A DNA stretch of 64,000 nucleotides. Source: Gemmatimonadaceae bacterium. Its GTDB lineage: Bacteria > Gemmatimonadota > Gemmatimonadetes > Gemmatimonadales > Gemmatimonadaceae. The notes beneath the pieces are model-generated. The model did not search any database and was not told where the DNA came from. It saw only the letters and a list, made by a program, of their open reading frames with translations. The position numbers and the translations under genes are program-made. Below, piece by piece: positions 9,096-17,663 of this stretch (position 1 is the first letter of the stretch; each line of letters opens with the position of its first letter). Where the stretch lies: assembly GCA_035633115.1 (NCBI GenBank), contig DASQFN010000014.1, positions 48,001 to 112,000 on the forward strand, in the 5' to 3' direction.

Positions 9096-9629
9096 CTAGA
9101 TCCCGATCCGTTTTCGTTGGCGGCGTACGGCTTTCCGCAGATCCGTCATCTCTTCGCGGACGACATTGTTGATCGCTTCCCGTGCAGAGTCGACGTACTC
9201 GCGCACGGAGTCGGTAACGTCGTCCAGCGGAAGGTCGTCGATGAGCTCGGCACCCCGGTCGCGTGCCACGCGAAAGCCGCGAGCGGTACGCTTGCCGGCC
9301 CATCGTGCGCCTTCGCGCCCGTGCTCGGCCATCCATCGTGCTCCGGGCGCGGCCTGCTCGCCCGCCCAGCGTGCGCCTTCGAGCCCCGCGATTCCCGCGT
9401 AGCGCGCGCCGCGCCCCGCAGCGCCAATCATCGGGGCAATCGGACGCCGGCCGCTCGGGCCCGTTCGAAAGAGGAGTGTCACTGCCGCGCCGACTGCTGC
9501 GCCGATAAGCGCCGCAGTCAGAAGATCGAACTGCTGCTCGCGATCCTCGTCATCCGAGTTGTTCGTCGCGGGGGCGGACGCGCGGGCGCGGCTTCTCCCA
9601 CCCTGGCTCGCCTTCAAGGTATCTGCCAT
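9096..9629 (-). CDS. Membrane-anchored protein with 11-residue repeats
   Basis: A 177-residue protein of unknown function. Residues 1-35 are polar and acidic, 37-54 form one membrane helix (LLTAALIGAAVGAAVTLLF), and residues 74-128 carry five 11-residue repeats beginning GAR[YW]. The C-terminus is a charged helix. A strong Shine-Dalgarno (AAAGGAGGAG) sits just upstream of ATG 9629, which supports this start even though it overlaps the preceding gene by 80 bases. The layout resembles YtxH-type envelope proteins, but the repeats are unusual. Confidence 0.65.
   Translation of the reverse strand: MADTLKASQGGRSRARASAPATNNSDDEDREQQFDLLTAALIGAAVGAAVTLLFRTGPSGRRPIAPMIGAAGRGARYAGIAGLEGARWAGEQAAPGARWMAEHGREGARWAGKRTARGFRVARDRGAELIDDLPLDDVTDSVREYVDSAREAINNVVREEMTDLRKAVRRQRKRIGI
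9246..9410 (-). repeat. Five tandem 11-codon repeats (GARWAG-type)
   Basis: Inside the preceding coding sequence, residues 74-84, 85-95, 96-106, 107-117 and 118-128 align as GARYAGIAGLE, GARWAGEQAAP, GARWMAEHGRE, GARWAGKRTAR and GFRVARDRGAE. The register is exactly 11 residues with no gaps. The DNA has diverged between copies, so the repeat is conserved at protein level. Confidence 0.8.
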
Positions 9630-10152
9630 CTAACGACTCCTCCTTTTCGAATGCTTCATGAATTCCAGTGCGCACGCCGCGCAATGTAGATGCGGTCGAG
9701 ACGAACGCCGATTCCGCTTCCTCCTGAACAACCGCGAGCAGGGCATTCAGCTCCTGAATGCGCTCCTCGGCGAGCTCCACCGACGCCATCAGCCGTTGAT
9801 TCGCCGATGCGACGGTCTGGCTGACCTTCTGGACGTCTACGCGAACCGACGTGCTGATGTAATTCACGTTGTCCGCGATGGTGCTCGCATGCCGCATGAT
9901 CGGGTTGATGTCTCCGTAGATCCGGTCGAGCATGTCGCTGATCTTCGCATAGCTCTTTCTGAAGTTCCACGCCGCCGGAACAAGGGCGACAGCAAGCACG
10001 AGAAGGGCGATCGACGCGAGCCCGCTCGCGTAGGTGGTGATCTTCGCGAAAAGTCCCGGGTCGACCTCCACCTGCTTGGTGACGATCGTATCGGGAAGAG
10101 CCTGGGCGACCTGCATCAGCCAAGCCGATCCCGTAGTCAGCCATGCGCTCAT
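9550..10152 (-). CDS. DUF948-like membrane coiled-coil protein
   Basis: A 200-residue protein from ATG 10152 (MSAWLTTGSAWLMQ). One membrane segment lies near residues 35-57 (GLASIALLVLAVALVPAAW). A long helical region of DUF948 style follows (YAKISDMLDRIYGDINPIMRHA, VRVDVQKVSQTVASANQ). The tail is rich in Pro, Arg and Glu. An in-frame ATG at 10212 would add 20 unlikely residues. It is upstream of and overlaps the repeat protein, so the two are probably co-expressed envelope proteins. Function is unknown. Confidence 0.65.
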   Translation of the reverse strand: MSAWLTTGSAWLMQVAQALPDTIVTKQVEVDPGLFAKITTYASGLASIALLVLAVALVPAAWNFRKSYAKISDMLDRIYGDINPIMRHASTIADNVNYISTSVRVDVQKVSQTVASANQRLMASVELAEERIQELNALLAVVQEEAESAFVSTASTLRGVRTGIHEAFEKEESLDGRYLEGEPGWEKPRPRVRPRDEQLG

Positions 10153-10321
10153 GTGTCGGTTTTGTGCAAGGGTAGGGCCATGCTCTGCTCGCTCCGAGCA
10201 GCAGCGGTACAAACAGTGCTGCTAGCGATATATTAGCGCAACCGCCAGGGCTCAATGGCTCGATGCAGCTTACTTGTCCGCGCGGACCAGTTTTCCCCCC
10301 AGCTCCATCGCAAGAGACTCA

Positions 10322-11626
10322 ATGCCGGCAGTCCAGTACATCGTCGAGGGTAGTCGTACCCTCCAGGGTACGATTCGTCCCTCGGGGAACAAGAACGCCG
10401 CTCTGCCAATCGTGGCCGCGGCGCTGCTCTCGGAAAATGTCGTTCGACTCGACAACATTCCTCATATCCGCGACATCGAGACTCTGATCCAGCTCATCCG
10501 CTCGGTGGGGGTGCAGGTGGACTGGAGCGCGCCGAACTCGCTCAGTATCCAGGCGACCGAAGTTCACGCCCGAGACCTCGACCCGGAGCTTTGCGCCAAG
10601 ATCCGAGCGTCGATATTGCTAGCGGCGCCGCTCCTGGCGCGTTGTGGAGAGATCACACTGCCTCCTCCGGGCGGCGACGTCATCGGCCGCCGCCGTCTGG
10701 ACACTCACTTTCTTGCCCTGGAGCAGCTCGGCGCGAAGATGACCTTCGAGAAGGGCCTCGTGCGCCTGAGCGTCTCGGGCTTTGTCGGCGCCGACGTCTT
10801 TCTCGATGAGCCCAGTGTAACCGCGACCGAGAACGCTCTCGTCGCAGCATCGGCGGCGAGGGGAAAGACAATCCTTCGCAACGCCGCGAGTGAGCCTCAC
10901 GTTCAGGACCTCGCGCATTTTCTTGTTTCGCTGGGCTCACGAATCGAAGGCATAGGCACGAACACGATGACGATCGAGGGCGGAAGGCCGCTCGGCCGTG
11001 AAGAGATCCAGCACACAATAGGGCCCGATCACATCGAGGTTGGCTCGTTCATTGGACTCGCGGCAACTACGCGGTCCGAATTGAGGATCGAGGCCGCCGG
11101 CATCGAGCATCTGCGCTCCACTCGAATGGGCTTTGCACGCCTGGGGATCGAGTGCGTGGAGGACGGCGACGATCTCATCGTCCCGGCAAAGCAGCGGCGG
11201 AAGATTCAGGCCGACCTCGGCGATCACGTGCCGAAGCTCGAGGATCAGCCATGGCCGGCGTTCCCCGCCGACACGATGTCCATTGCGATCGTCACTGCGA
11301 CGCAGTGTGAAGGACTGATCATGATGCACGAGAAGATGTTCGAGTCCCGACTCTTCTTCGTCGACAAGCTCATCACGATGGGCGCGAAGATCGTTCTGTG
11401 TGATCCGCACCGCGCGCTCGTTGCCGGGCCATCGGCGCTGCGCGGGGCGACTCTCGATTCGCCCGACATCCGCGCGGGAATGGCGCTGCTGATCGCCGCT
11501 CTCGGGGCGGAAGGCCAGAGCGTGATCAACAACGTCGGCCAGATCGAGCGCGGGTACGAGCGCATCGACGAGCGACTGGTCGCGCTCGGAGCAGGCGTGA
11601 GGCGTGTGGACGATCGCCGGAAATGA
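10322..11626 (+). CDS. murA: UDP-N-acetylglucosamine 1-carboxyvinyltransferase
   Basis: First committed step of peptidoglycan synthesis: transfers enolpyruvate from PEP to UDP-GlcNAc. It has 434 residues from ATG 10322; the upstream 16 codons of open frame lack family similarity. Substrate residues Lys24-Asn25 (SGNKNAALP) are present. The active-site loop reads GGDVIGRRRLDTH, so residue 119 is Asp where most MurA enzymes have the fosfomycin-reactive Cys. This matches the naturally resistant form known from mycobacteria and chlamydiae. ATGA overlap with pgeF. Confidence 0.95.
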   Translation: MPAVQYIVEGSRTLQGTIRPSGNKNAALPIVAAALLSENVVRLDNIPHIRDIETLIQLIRSVGVQVDWSAPNSLSIQATEVHARDLDPELCAKIRASILLAAPLLARCGEITLPPPGGDVIGRRRLDTHFLALEQLGAKMTFEKGLVRLSVSGFVGADVFLDEPSVTATENALVAASAARGKTILRNAASEPHVQDLAHFLVSLGSRIEGIGTNTMTIEGGRPLGREEIQHTIGPDHIEVGSFIGLAATTRSELRIEAAGIEHLRSTRMGFARLGIECVEDGDDLIVPAKQRRKIQADLGDHVPKLEDQPWPAFPADTMSIAIVTATQCEGLIMMHEKMFESRLFFVDKLITMGAKIVLCDPHRALVAGPSALRGATLDSPDIRAGMALLIAALGAEGQSVINNVGQIERGYERIDERLVALGAGVRRVDDRRK

Positions 11627-12372
11627 CGGCGCCCGAAGAAACCGCGTCGGGAGAAGCTGAATCGGAAGCAGCGGCGCCTCTGAGAGAGGACGTTCCGGAG
11701 CTTCAAGCCATCGGCGTTCGCGCGTTCACGACGACGCGGCACGCCGGCACGTTCGGCCTCGCCGGACCCGACCCGGTTGGAGAAGTAATGTCACGCTGGA
11801 TCGAGCTTCAGGACGAGCTATCGAGCAACGCGCGGCGCGTCGTGATCGGTCGGCAGGTTCACGGCAACCGGGTGCTCTCCCACGCCGGTGGATGGGAGGG
11901 CCTGCTTCGCACCGGCGAAGCCGATGGGCATCTCGCAACGGAGAAGGGAATCGCACTGACTGTTTCGATCGCCGACTGCATTCCGGTTTTTATTGCGCAC
12001 GAGTCCGGCGCGGTGGCGCTACTCCACGTGGGATGGCGCGGCACCGCGGGACGAATCGTGGACAGCGGGCTGGCCGCGCTGGCGCGCCACAAGATTCCTC
12101 CGGATGAGCTGATGGTGCACCTCGGACCGGGTATCTGCGGGCGCTGCTACGAGGTGAGCGCCGACGTGCGAGCGGAGCTTACCGGCCAGCCTGCGAACCG
12201 CCCCGGAAATGTGGACCTCCGGGCGTTGCTTGCCGAACAGGCGCAGGAGGCGGGCGTGCAGAAGATCAGCGTCTCGCCATCCTGCACGCGCTGCGACAAT
12301 GATCTGTTCTTCTCCCACCGCGCCGGTGATACCGGGCGTCAGCTCGGGGTTATCGTCGCTAGTCTCTGGTAG
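11623..12372 (+). CDS. pgeF: Peptidoglycan editing factor / multicopper-oxidase-like laccase-domain protein
   Basis: YfiH/PgeF family; in E. coli this protein corrects peptidoglycan precursors carrying Ser instead of Ala, and homologues also have purine nucleoside phosphorylase activity. It has 249 residues. Family signatures are QVHGN, ADGHLAT, IADCIPVF, HVGWRGTAGRIV, GPGICGRCYEV and CTRC...FFSHRAGDTGRQLG, which include the zinc-binding His and Cys residues. Its four-base overlap with murA supports a cell-wall role. Confidence 0.9.
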   Translation: MTAPEETASGEAESEAAAPLREDVPELQAIGVRAFTTTRHAGTFGLAGPDPVGEVMSRWIELQDELSSNARRVVIGRQVHGNRVLSHAGGWEGLLRTGEADGHLATEKGIALTVSIADCIPVFIAHESGAVALLHVGWRGTAGRIVDSGLAALARHKIPPDELMVHLGPGICGRCYEVSADVRAELTGQPANRPGNVDLRALLAEQAQEAGVQKISVSPSCTRCDNDLFFSHRAGDTGRQLGVIVASLW

Positions 12373-12441
12373 TCCTGCACTTGTGGGTTGCAGCATCTCA
12401 CAGATCTTTCCGAACACGAGTATCGCGCAGGCGAGGTGAGC

Positions 12442-12470
12442 TTGACTCTATAGTGTCGAAAGTCTAGATT
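12442..12470 (+). promoter_or_regulatory. Sigma-70-type promoter of the rimP-nusA-infB operon
   Basis: TTGACT (12442-12447) and TAGATT (12465-12470) are separated by exactly 17 bases, matching 5/6 and 4/6 of the vegetative consensus. Transcription would start near 12477, leaving about 80 bases of leader before rimP. Confidence 0.6.
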
Positions 12471-12502
12471 CATTCCTGTCACGCGACGATCGCCGCGGAC
12501 GG

Positions 12503-12531
12503 AAATGTGGGGATGCCCCCCACATTTTTTT
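12503..12531 (+). terminator. Intrinsic terminator/attenuator in the rimP-nusA leader
   Basis: A perfect 10-base-pair stem (AAATGTGGGG 12503-12512 with CCCCACATTT 12518-12527), a 5-base loop, and a run of seven T from 12525. It lies after pgeF but also downstream of the promoter at 12442-12470 and upstream of rimP (12558), so it can end both murA-pgeF transcripts and the new leader transcript. Confidence 0.85.
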
Positions 12532-12557
12532 GTTTCATCGGGACATCTAGAAAATAG

Positions 12558-13037
12558 ATGAGGGACGCGCTAGAAGACATTATCATTCATGAACTTACAC
12601 CTCTCGGACTGGAGTTATTCGAGCTCCGGACGGGAGGCAGCAAGGGCCGCCCTGTCCTCGACGTTCGCGTCGATCACCAGGACGGCCGGGATGTCACTCT
12701 TGACGATTGTGCGCGCGCATCACGCGCGATCGAGGCAAGACTCGATTCGATGTCGTACGCCGGAACGAGATATGTGCTCGAAGTCTCGTCCCCAGGCCTC
12801 GAGCGGCCACTCAGAAACGCGGGTGACTGGCGAAGGTTTGTGGGACGCGATGCAGTGGTGACTCACGATGCGGTTGCCGATGGGCCGCCTGCCGGCTCTC
12901 GCGAAGTTCGGATCGCCGGCGTCGAAGGTGACACCGGGGCGGAAGTGATTGTGGTGGAAAGTGGTGCTGGTAATACGCTGCGAATACCGCTGGCGGCTGT
13001 AAGGAAGGCGCGCCTGGCGTTCAACTGGAATCGGTAA
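12558..13037 (+). CDS. rimP: Ribosome maturation factor RimP
   Basis: Assists late assembly of the 30S subunit. It has 159 residues, a normal length. The N-terminal alpha/beta domain contains the family motif YVLEVSSPGLERPL (about residues 72-85) and a C-terminal SH3-like domain follows. ATG 12558 has only a weak ribosome binding site. First gene of the operon with nusA and infB, the standard bacterial order. Confidence 0.95.
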   Translation: MRDALEDIIIHELTPLGLELFELRTGGSKGRPVLDVRVDHQDGRDVTLDDCARASRAIEARLDSMSYAGTRYVLEVSSPGLERPLRNAGDWRRFVGRDAVVTHDAVADGPPAGSREVRIAGVEGDTGAEVIVVESGAGNTLRIPLAAVRKARLAFNWNR

Positions 13038-13048
13038 AGGAGCAAGAG

Positions 13049-14539
13049 ATGGCTGGTTCACTGGAGATCTTGTCCGCGATCAAGGAGCTCACGAACTCGA
13101 AGCAGCTCGATCGCACCGAGCTGCACGGGCTGCTGTACGACGGAATTCATGCCGCACTCGCGAAAAAGCACGGCCCCAACGTGCAGGCGGAAGTCGACAT
13201 CGACGAAGACAAGGGAACAATTCGCATCGTCCGGCTGCTGACGGTAGTCGACGAGGTCACCGATCCGGCGAAGGAAGTGTCGCTCGAGGAGGCTCGTTTC
13301 GAAGACGCCGAATTTCAGCTCGGGGACGTCATGGAAACGCCCGTCGATTTCGCCGAATTCGGCCGGATGGCTGTCCTTGCCGCAAAGCAGAGAATCATCC
13401 AGCGCGTGCGCGAAGGCGAGCGCTCGAAGATCAGAGACGAGTTCTCGAGCAGGGTTGGTGACCTTCTCTCCGGCGAAGTTCAGCAGATCGAGCGAGGAAA
13501 GCTCGTCATCATGCTCAACAAGTTCCGCGAGGCTGAGGCGATCATCCCTTACCGCGAGCAGAATCATCGCGAGCATTTCCATCAGGGCGATCCGATCCGC
13601 GCTGTTCTGAAGCGCGTCGAAGAGACTCCAAAGGGTCCGCGGCTGATGCTCAGCCGCGGCGATCCGATGTTCGTCAAGGCGCTGTTCAAGCTGGAGGTCC
13701 CGGAGATTCAGCAGGGCATCGTCGAGATTCGCGCCGCAGCACGCGAGGTCGGCAACCGCACCAAGATCGCCGTCTTCTCCCGCGACGACTCGGTCGATCC
13801 CGTTGGCGCTTGCGTCGGGCTCAAGGGGTCGCGAGTGCAGGCAGTGGTCAACGAGCTCGGAGGGGAGCGCATCGACATCGTACCGTGGTCCGCCGATCCC
13901 GAGCGGTTTGCGAAGCTCGCTCTTGCTCCCGCCCGTGTTGCTCGTGTCTTCAGCGACCCGGCGACAAAGACGATTCAGGCCGTAGTGGACGAGGATCAGC
14001 TCTCGCTGGCGATCGGCCGTAATGGACAGAACGTCAGGCTCGCGTCGGAGCTCACCGAGTGGAAGATCGAGCTGTACTCGAGTCGCGAGTGGATGGAGCG
14101 TGGAGCGGACACTCAGATCTTCGCCCCGCTGCCTGGAGAGGTCGAGGTCGTCGTCAATCCCCGGCTGTCGGAGATCGAGGGTCTGGAGCCGGCGACAGTC
14201 GCGGTTCTCGAGGAAGCCGGATACCGAACGCTGGACGATATCATCGACCTCGAGCGCGAAGATTTTCTCCGCCTTGCTGGAATCGCGCCCGAGGAGGCCG
14301 ATCGGCTGATGACCATCATCGACGAGCTGACGACGGAAGATGGCAGCGACGCGCAGCCGGTCGAAGCGGCAGGTGGGGCTGCTGAGAGCGAGGCTTCGGA
14401 GGTGGCGGTTGTCGCAGGCGAGTCATCCGTCCCGACACCGGCCGGAGAAGCCGGCGATGCCGTGTCGGCAGGTGACGGAGCGGCTCCAGCCGCTCCTGCC
14501 GCGAAGACTTCGGGCAAGGGCAAAGTAAAGAGCGAGTGA
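13049..14539 (+). CDS. nusA: Transcription termination/antitermination factor NusA
   Basis: Binds RNA polymerase and nascent RNA and tunes pausing, intrinsic termination and rRNA antitermination. It has 496 residues: N-terminal polymerase-binding domain (1-130), S1 domain (about 135-200), two KH domains (about 230-350, including VGLKGSRVQAVVNELGGER and GRNGQNVRLAS), then one helix-hairpin-helix domain (about 380-430) and a low-complexity Ala/Glu/Gly tail. AAAGGAG precedes ATG 13049. The leader terminator upstream of the operon is a natural target for its own activity. Confidence 0.96.
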   Translation: MAGSLEILSAIKELTNSKQLDRTELHGLLYDGIHAALAKKHGPNVQAEVDIDEDKGTIRIVRLLTVVDEVTDPAKEVSLEEARFEDAEFQLGDVMETPVDFAEFGRMAVLAAKQRIIQRVREGERSKIRDEFSSRVGDLLSGEVQQIERGKLVIMLNKFREAEAIIPYREQNHREHFHQGDPIRAVLKRVEETPKGPRLMLSRGDPMFVKALFKLEVPEIQQGIVEIRAAAREVGNRTKIAVFSRDDSVDPVGACVGLKGSRVQAVVNELGGERIDIVPWSADPERFAKLALAPARVARVFSDPATKTIQAVVDEDQLSLAIGRNGQNVRLASELTEWKIELYSSREWMERGADTQIFAPLPGEVEVVVNPRLSEIEGLEPATVAVLEEAGYRTLDDIIDLEREDFLRLAGIAPEEADRLMTIIDELTTEDGSDAQPVEAAGGAAESEASEVAVVAGESSVPTPAGEAGDAVSAGDGAAPAAPAAKTSGKGKVKSE

Positions 14540-14919
14540 TGGATGCCGCGGCGCGTCGAAAAGTGCTTGGACTTGTCGGGCTCGGCATTCGTGCGCGGCG
14601 TGCCGTGGTAGGCGTGCAGCAGGTGCGCGATGCGGCGCGGCGAGGCAGGCTGAAGCTGGCGCTTGTTGCGAGCGACGCTTCGAGGAATAGTATGGATAAG
14701 GTTGTACCGCTCCTCACCGCGAGGGACGTTACAATCGTGCAGGGGTTCAGGTCGGAAGAGCTCGCCGCGTGCTGTGGACGCGAATCGGTCTCGGTGCTTG
14801 GTGTGCTCGATGCAGGATTGGCGCGCGGGATTCGTGAAGCCGCGCCCGAGTCGTTGATGAGTAGTGCCGGCGGCAGCGACAAGCCACCGGTCGTGAGGAA
14901 TCAAGGAGGCAGGGTTTGA
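14539..14919 (+). CDS. L7Ae/L30e-like RNA-binding protein (YlxQ type)
   Basis: A small protein of the L7Ae/L30e/S12e/Gadd45 fold, commonly encoded between nusA and infB. It has 126 residues from ATG 14539, which overlaps the nusA stop; a GTG at 14536 would add one residue. Core features are the N-terminal GLVGLGIRARRAVVG helix and LALVASDAS followed by SVLGVLDAGLARGI. It probably binds kink-turn RNA or ribosomes. The ylxR gene that often accompanies it is absent here. Confidence 0.75.
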   Translation: MDAAARRKVLGLVGLGIRARRAVVGVQQVRDAARRGRLKLALVASDASRNSMDKVVPLLTARDVTIVQGFRSEELAACCGRESVSVLGVLDAGLARGIREAAPESLMSSAGGSDKPPVVRNQGGRV

Positions 14920-17663
14920 GCAAGCTTCGCGTTAACGACATGGCTGGTGAATTCGGCATATCCGTCGACGAGGTGGTAACACTCCTTCGTCAGATGGACG
15001 TGCCGGTTCGCACGCATGTGAGTCCGCTGACCGACGACCAGGTCGCGCGAATTCGTGCGCGCTGGGAGCGTGAGAAGCGCGCGCGTGCGACAGCGCCGCC
15101 CGCGGCACCCTCACGCCGCCGCCGTGGTGCCGCACCCGCAGCTGAAGCACCGCCGCCAGTCGTCGAGGCACCGGCCGAGCCGCCAACACGCCGCCGGCGC
15201 CGCGTCGTCGAGGCTCCAGCCGCTCCAGTAGAAGCGGTAACGGATCAAACCGTTCCTGCGGAGCCGCCCCTTCCAGGATCGGGCATTGTCGACAAGGCCG
15301 CTAAAGCGAGAGAGGCGGCAAAAGCCGCGGCAGCCCCCGAGCCGGCCGTCGTCGAGCACGCGGATGTTGTTGGAGATACTGGAGGAATTGAAGCCGCATC
15401 GAACGGTGCTGCGGCGGCGCCGCCTAGATCGGCACCGCCCCCGCCGTCACAGCCCTCGGCAGCGCCGAGCCAGTCGCAGCCGCCGCAAGCTCCCGGCGCC
15501 TCGGCAGCAGGCGGGGGAGCCACGGAACGCCAGCGTCCTCGCCCCGTCGTACCGGGAGCGCCACGTCCGCGTCCGGTCGCGACAGGAACGCCGTTCACTC
15601 CGCCGCGTCCCGTCGCATCCGCTGCGCCGGGCGCAAGCACCGGTTTCCCCGGCGCGCGGCGAGATGATCGCGGGATGCGTCCCGACGATCGGGGCGGGCG
15701 CCGCGGCAAGAAGGGCAAGCGCGGATCGGTGGATCAGGAAGCAGTGTCGTCGAGCATCTCGCGCACGATGTCGGCGCTGCGTGGGCCTGCGGCTGCCCGC
15801 CGGCCCGGCCAGCGCCGCGGGGACGACGCGATCTACCGCGAGGAGCTGGAAGCCGAGCGAATAGCAGCGGTCGAGCGCGAAAAGAAGACGGTTCGCGTCA
15901 ATGAATTCATCACGGTGAGCGAGCTTGCCGGAATTCTGAAAGTGCCCGCGACCCAGATCGTCGGCTTTGCTTTCAAGAATCTGGGTCTGATGATCACCAT
16001 CAACCAGCGTCTCGATTTCGATCAGATCGAGCTGATTGCGGGCGAGTTCGGATTCCAGGCCGTGCGCGAAGAGGAGTATGCCGCGGGTCTGGAGGAAGTC
16101 GAGACTGTCGAAGCCCCGGAGGATCTCAAGCCCCGGCCGCCAGTCGTCACGATCATGGGACACGTCGATCACGGAAAGACCTCGCTGCTCGACTATGTTC
16201 GCAAGGCAAATGTCGTGGCGGGTGAGTCCGGTGGAATAACACAGCACATCGGTGCGTATCACGTGACGCTCGCGAACAACAAGCACATCACGTTTCTCGA
16301 TACGCCGGGTCACGAGGCGTTCACGGCGATGCGCGCACGGGGAGCGCAGGTCACGGACATCGTCGTGCTGGTTGTTGCAGCCGACGATCAGGTGATGCCG
16401 CAGACAATCGAGGCTATCTCGCACGCCAAGAACGCAGGCGTTCCGATGATCGTCGCGATCAACAAGATCGACCTGCCCTCAGCGAATGCGGGCAAGGTGA
16501 AGCAGGACCTGCTGCAGCACGGTGTCGTTCTCGAGGAGTTCGGCGGAACGACTCTTTCATCCGAGATCTCGGCAAAGAAGGGAACGAACGTCGAGCAGCT
16601 GCTCGATCAGATTCTCCTGCAGGCCGAGATTCTCGATCTGAAAGCCAACCCTGACAAGCGCGCGACCGGCGCGGTTGTCGAGGCGCAGCTCGATCCGGGG
16701 AAGGGACCGGTTGCGACGGTTCTCGTTCAGGGCGGCACGCTGCATGTTGGCGATGATTTCATCTGCGGCATGTACTCGGGGCGCGTCCGCGCGCTGCTCG
16801 ATGAGCGCGGCAAAATCGTGAAGGAAGCCGGCCCGGCAATTCCGGTTCAGATTCTTGGTATTGGCGGCGTTCCGATGGCGGGCGATCAGTTTGTCGTCGT
16901 AGAAGACGCGATGGAGTCGCGCGAGATTGCACAGCGTCGTCAACGTCTCGACCGCGAGGCCAAGAGCCGCCGCACCTCGAAGAGCATTGTTTCACTCGAG
17001 GACTTCATGACCGCCGCAGCCGCCGGCGAAAAACGTACGCTGCGAATCGTCATCAAGGCGGATCAGGGTGGTCCAGCCGAAGCACTGGCGGACGCACTCG
17101 GTCAGCTGTCGCACGACGAAGTCTCGGTGGAAGTCATTCAGCGCGGCGTTGGCTCGGTCACAGAAAGCGATATTCTGCTGGCGCGGGCCGCCGGCGCAAT
17201 AATTGTCGGGTTCCACGTTCGTCCTGACAACAACGCTCGTGCGGCTGCCGAACGCGAAGGCGTGGACATCAAGCTGTACAAGGTCATTTACGAGGCCGTC
17301 GAAGAGGTTCGATCGGCACTCGAGGGTATGCTTCGTCCCGAAGAGCGCGAAGTCGTGCTCGGCGAGGCCGAAGTGCGAGAGCTCTTCAAGGTTCCGAAGA
17401 TGGGCGTCATTGCAGGATGCTCGGTCCGAAACGGTCTCATAAATCGTCAGGGTCGCGCGCGGGTCATTCGCGATTCGGTCGAGATCTATGATGGCGTCAT
17501 CGGCTCGCTGCGCCGATTCAAGGATGACGTGAAGGAGGTCCGCGAAGGATTCGAGTGCGGTATCGGCATCGAGAACTTCAATGACCTCAAGGTCGGCGAC
17601 GTCATAGAGTGCTATCGAAAGGAGCAGGTAGCGCGCACTCTGACGTCGACTGCAACTGCGTAA
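14916..17663 (+). CDS. infB: Translation initiation factor IF-2
   Basis: GTPase that places initiator tRNA on the 30S subunit and promotes subunit joining. It has 915 residues. An IF2 N-terminal module spans 1-50; a long Pro/Ala/Arg-rich linker runs to about 320, followed by a second IF2_N module (ITVSELAGILKVPATQIV). The G domain holds G1 GHVDHGKTS (about 415-423), G3 DTPGHEAF and G4 NKID, and the C-terminal domains are complete. TTG 14916 is supported by AAGGAGG ending six bases upstream and by the typical N-terminus (SKLRVNDMAGEFGIS). Confidence 0.97.
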   Translation: MSKLRVNDMAGEFGISVDEVVTLLRQMDVPVRTHVSPLTDDQVARIRARWEREKRARATAPPAAPSRRRRGAAPAAEAPPPVVEAPAEPPTRRRRRVVEAPAAPVEAVTDQTVPAEPPLPGSGIVDKAAKAREAAKAAAAPEPAVVEHADVVGDTGGIEAASNGAAAAPPRSAPPPPSQPSAAPSQSQPPQAPGASAAGGGATERQRPRPVVPGAPRPRPVATGTPFTPPRPVASAAPGASTGFPGARRDDRGMRPDDRGGRRGKKGKRGSVDQEAVSSSISRTMSALRGPAAARRPGQRRGDDAIYREELEAERIAAVEREKKTVRVNEFITVSELAGILKVPATQIVGFAFKNLGLMITINQRLDFDQIELIAGEFGFQAVREEEYAAGLEEVETVEAPEDLKPRPPVVTIMGHVDHGKTSLLDYVRKANVVAGESGGITQHIGAYHVTLANNKHITFLDTPGHEAFTAMRARGAQVTDIVVLVVAADDQVMPQTIEAISHAKNAGVPMIVAINKIDLPSANAGKVKQDLLQHGVVLEEFGGTTLSSEISAKKGTNVEQLLDQILLQAEILDLKANPDKRATGAVVEAQLDPGKGPVATVLVQGGTLHVGDDFICGMYSGRVRALLDERGKIVKEAGPAIPVQILGIGGVPMAGDQFVVVEDAMESREIAQRRQRLDREAKSRRTSKSIVSLEDFMTAAAAGEKRTLRIVIKADQGGPAEALADALGQLSHDEVSVEVIQRGVGSVTESDILLARAAGAIIVGFHVRPDNNARAAAEREGVDIKLYKVIYEAVEEVRSALEGMLRPEEREVVLGEAEVRELFKVPKMGVIAGCSVRNGLINRQGRARVIRDSVEIYDGVIGSLRRFKDDVKEVREGFECGIGIENFNDLKVGDVIECYRKEQVARTLTSTATA

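Noticed and set aside
10207..10235. Possible murA promoter ending in TATATT
   Set aside because: The matching -35 region has only three of six consensus bases, so it was not listed as a feature.
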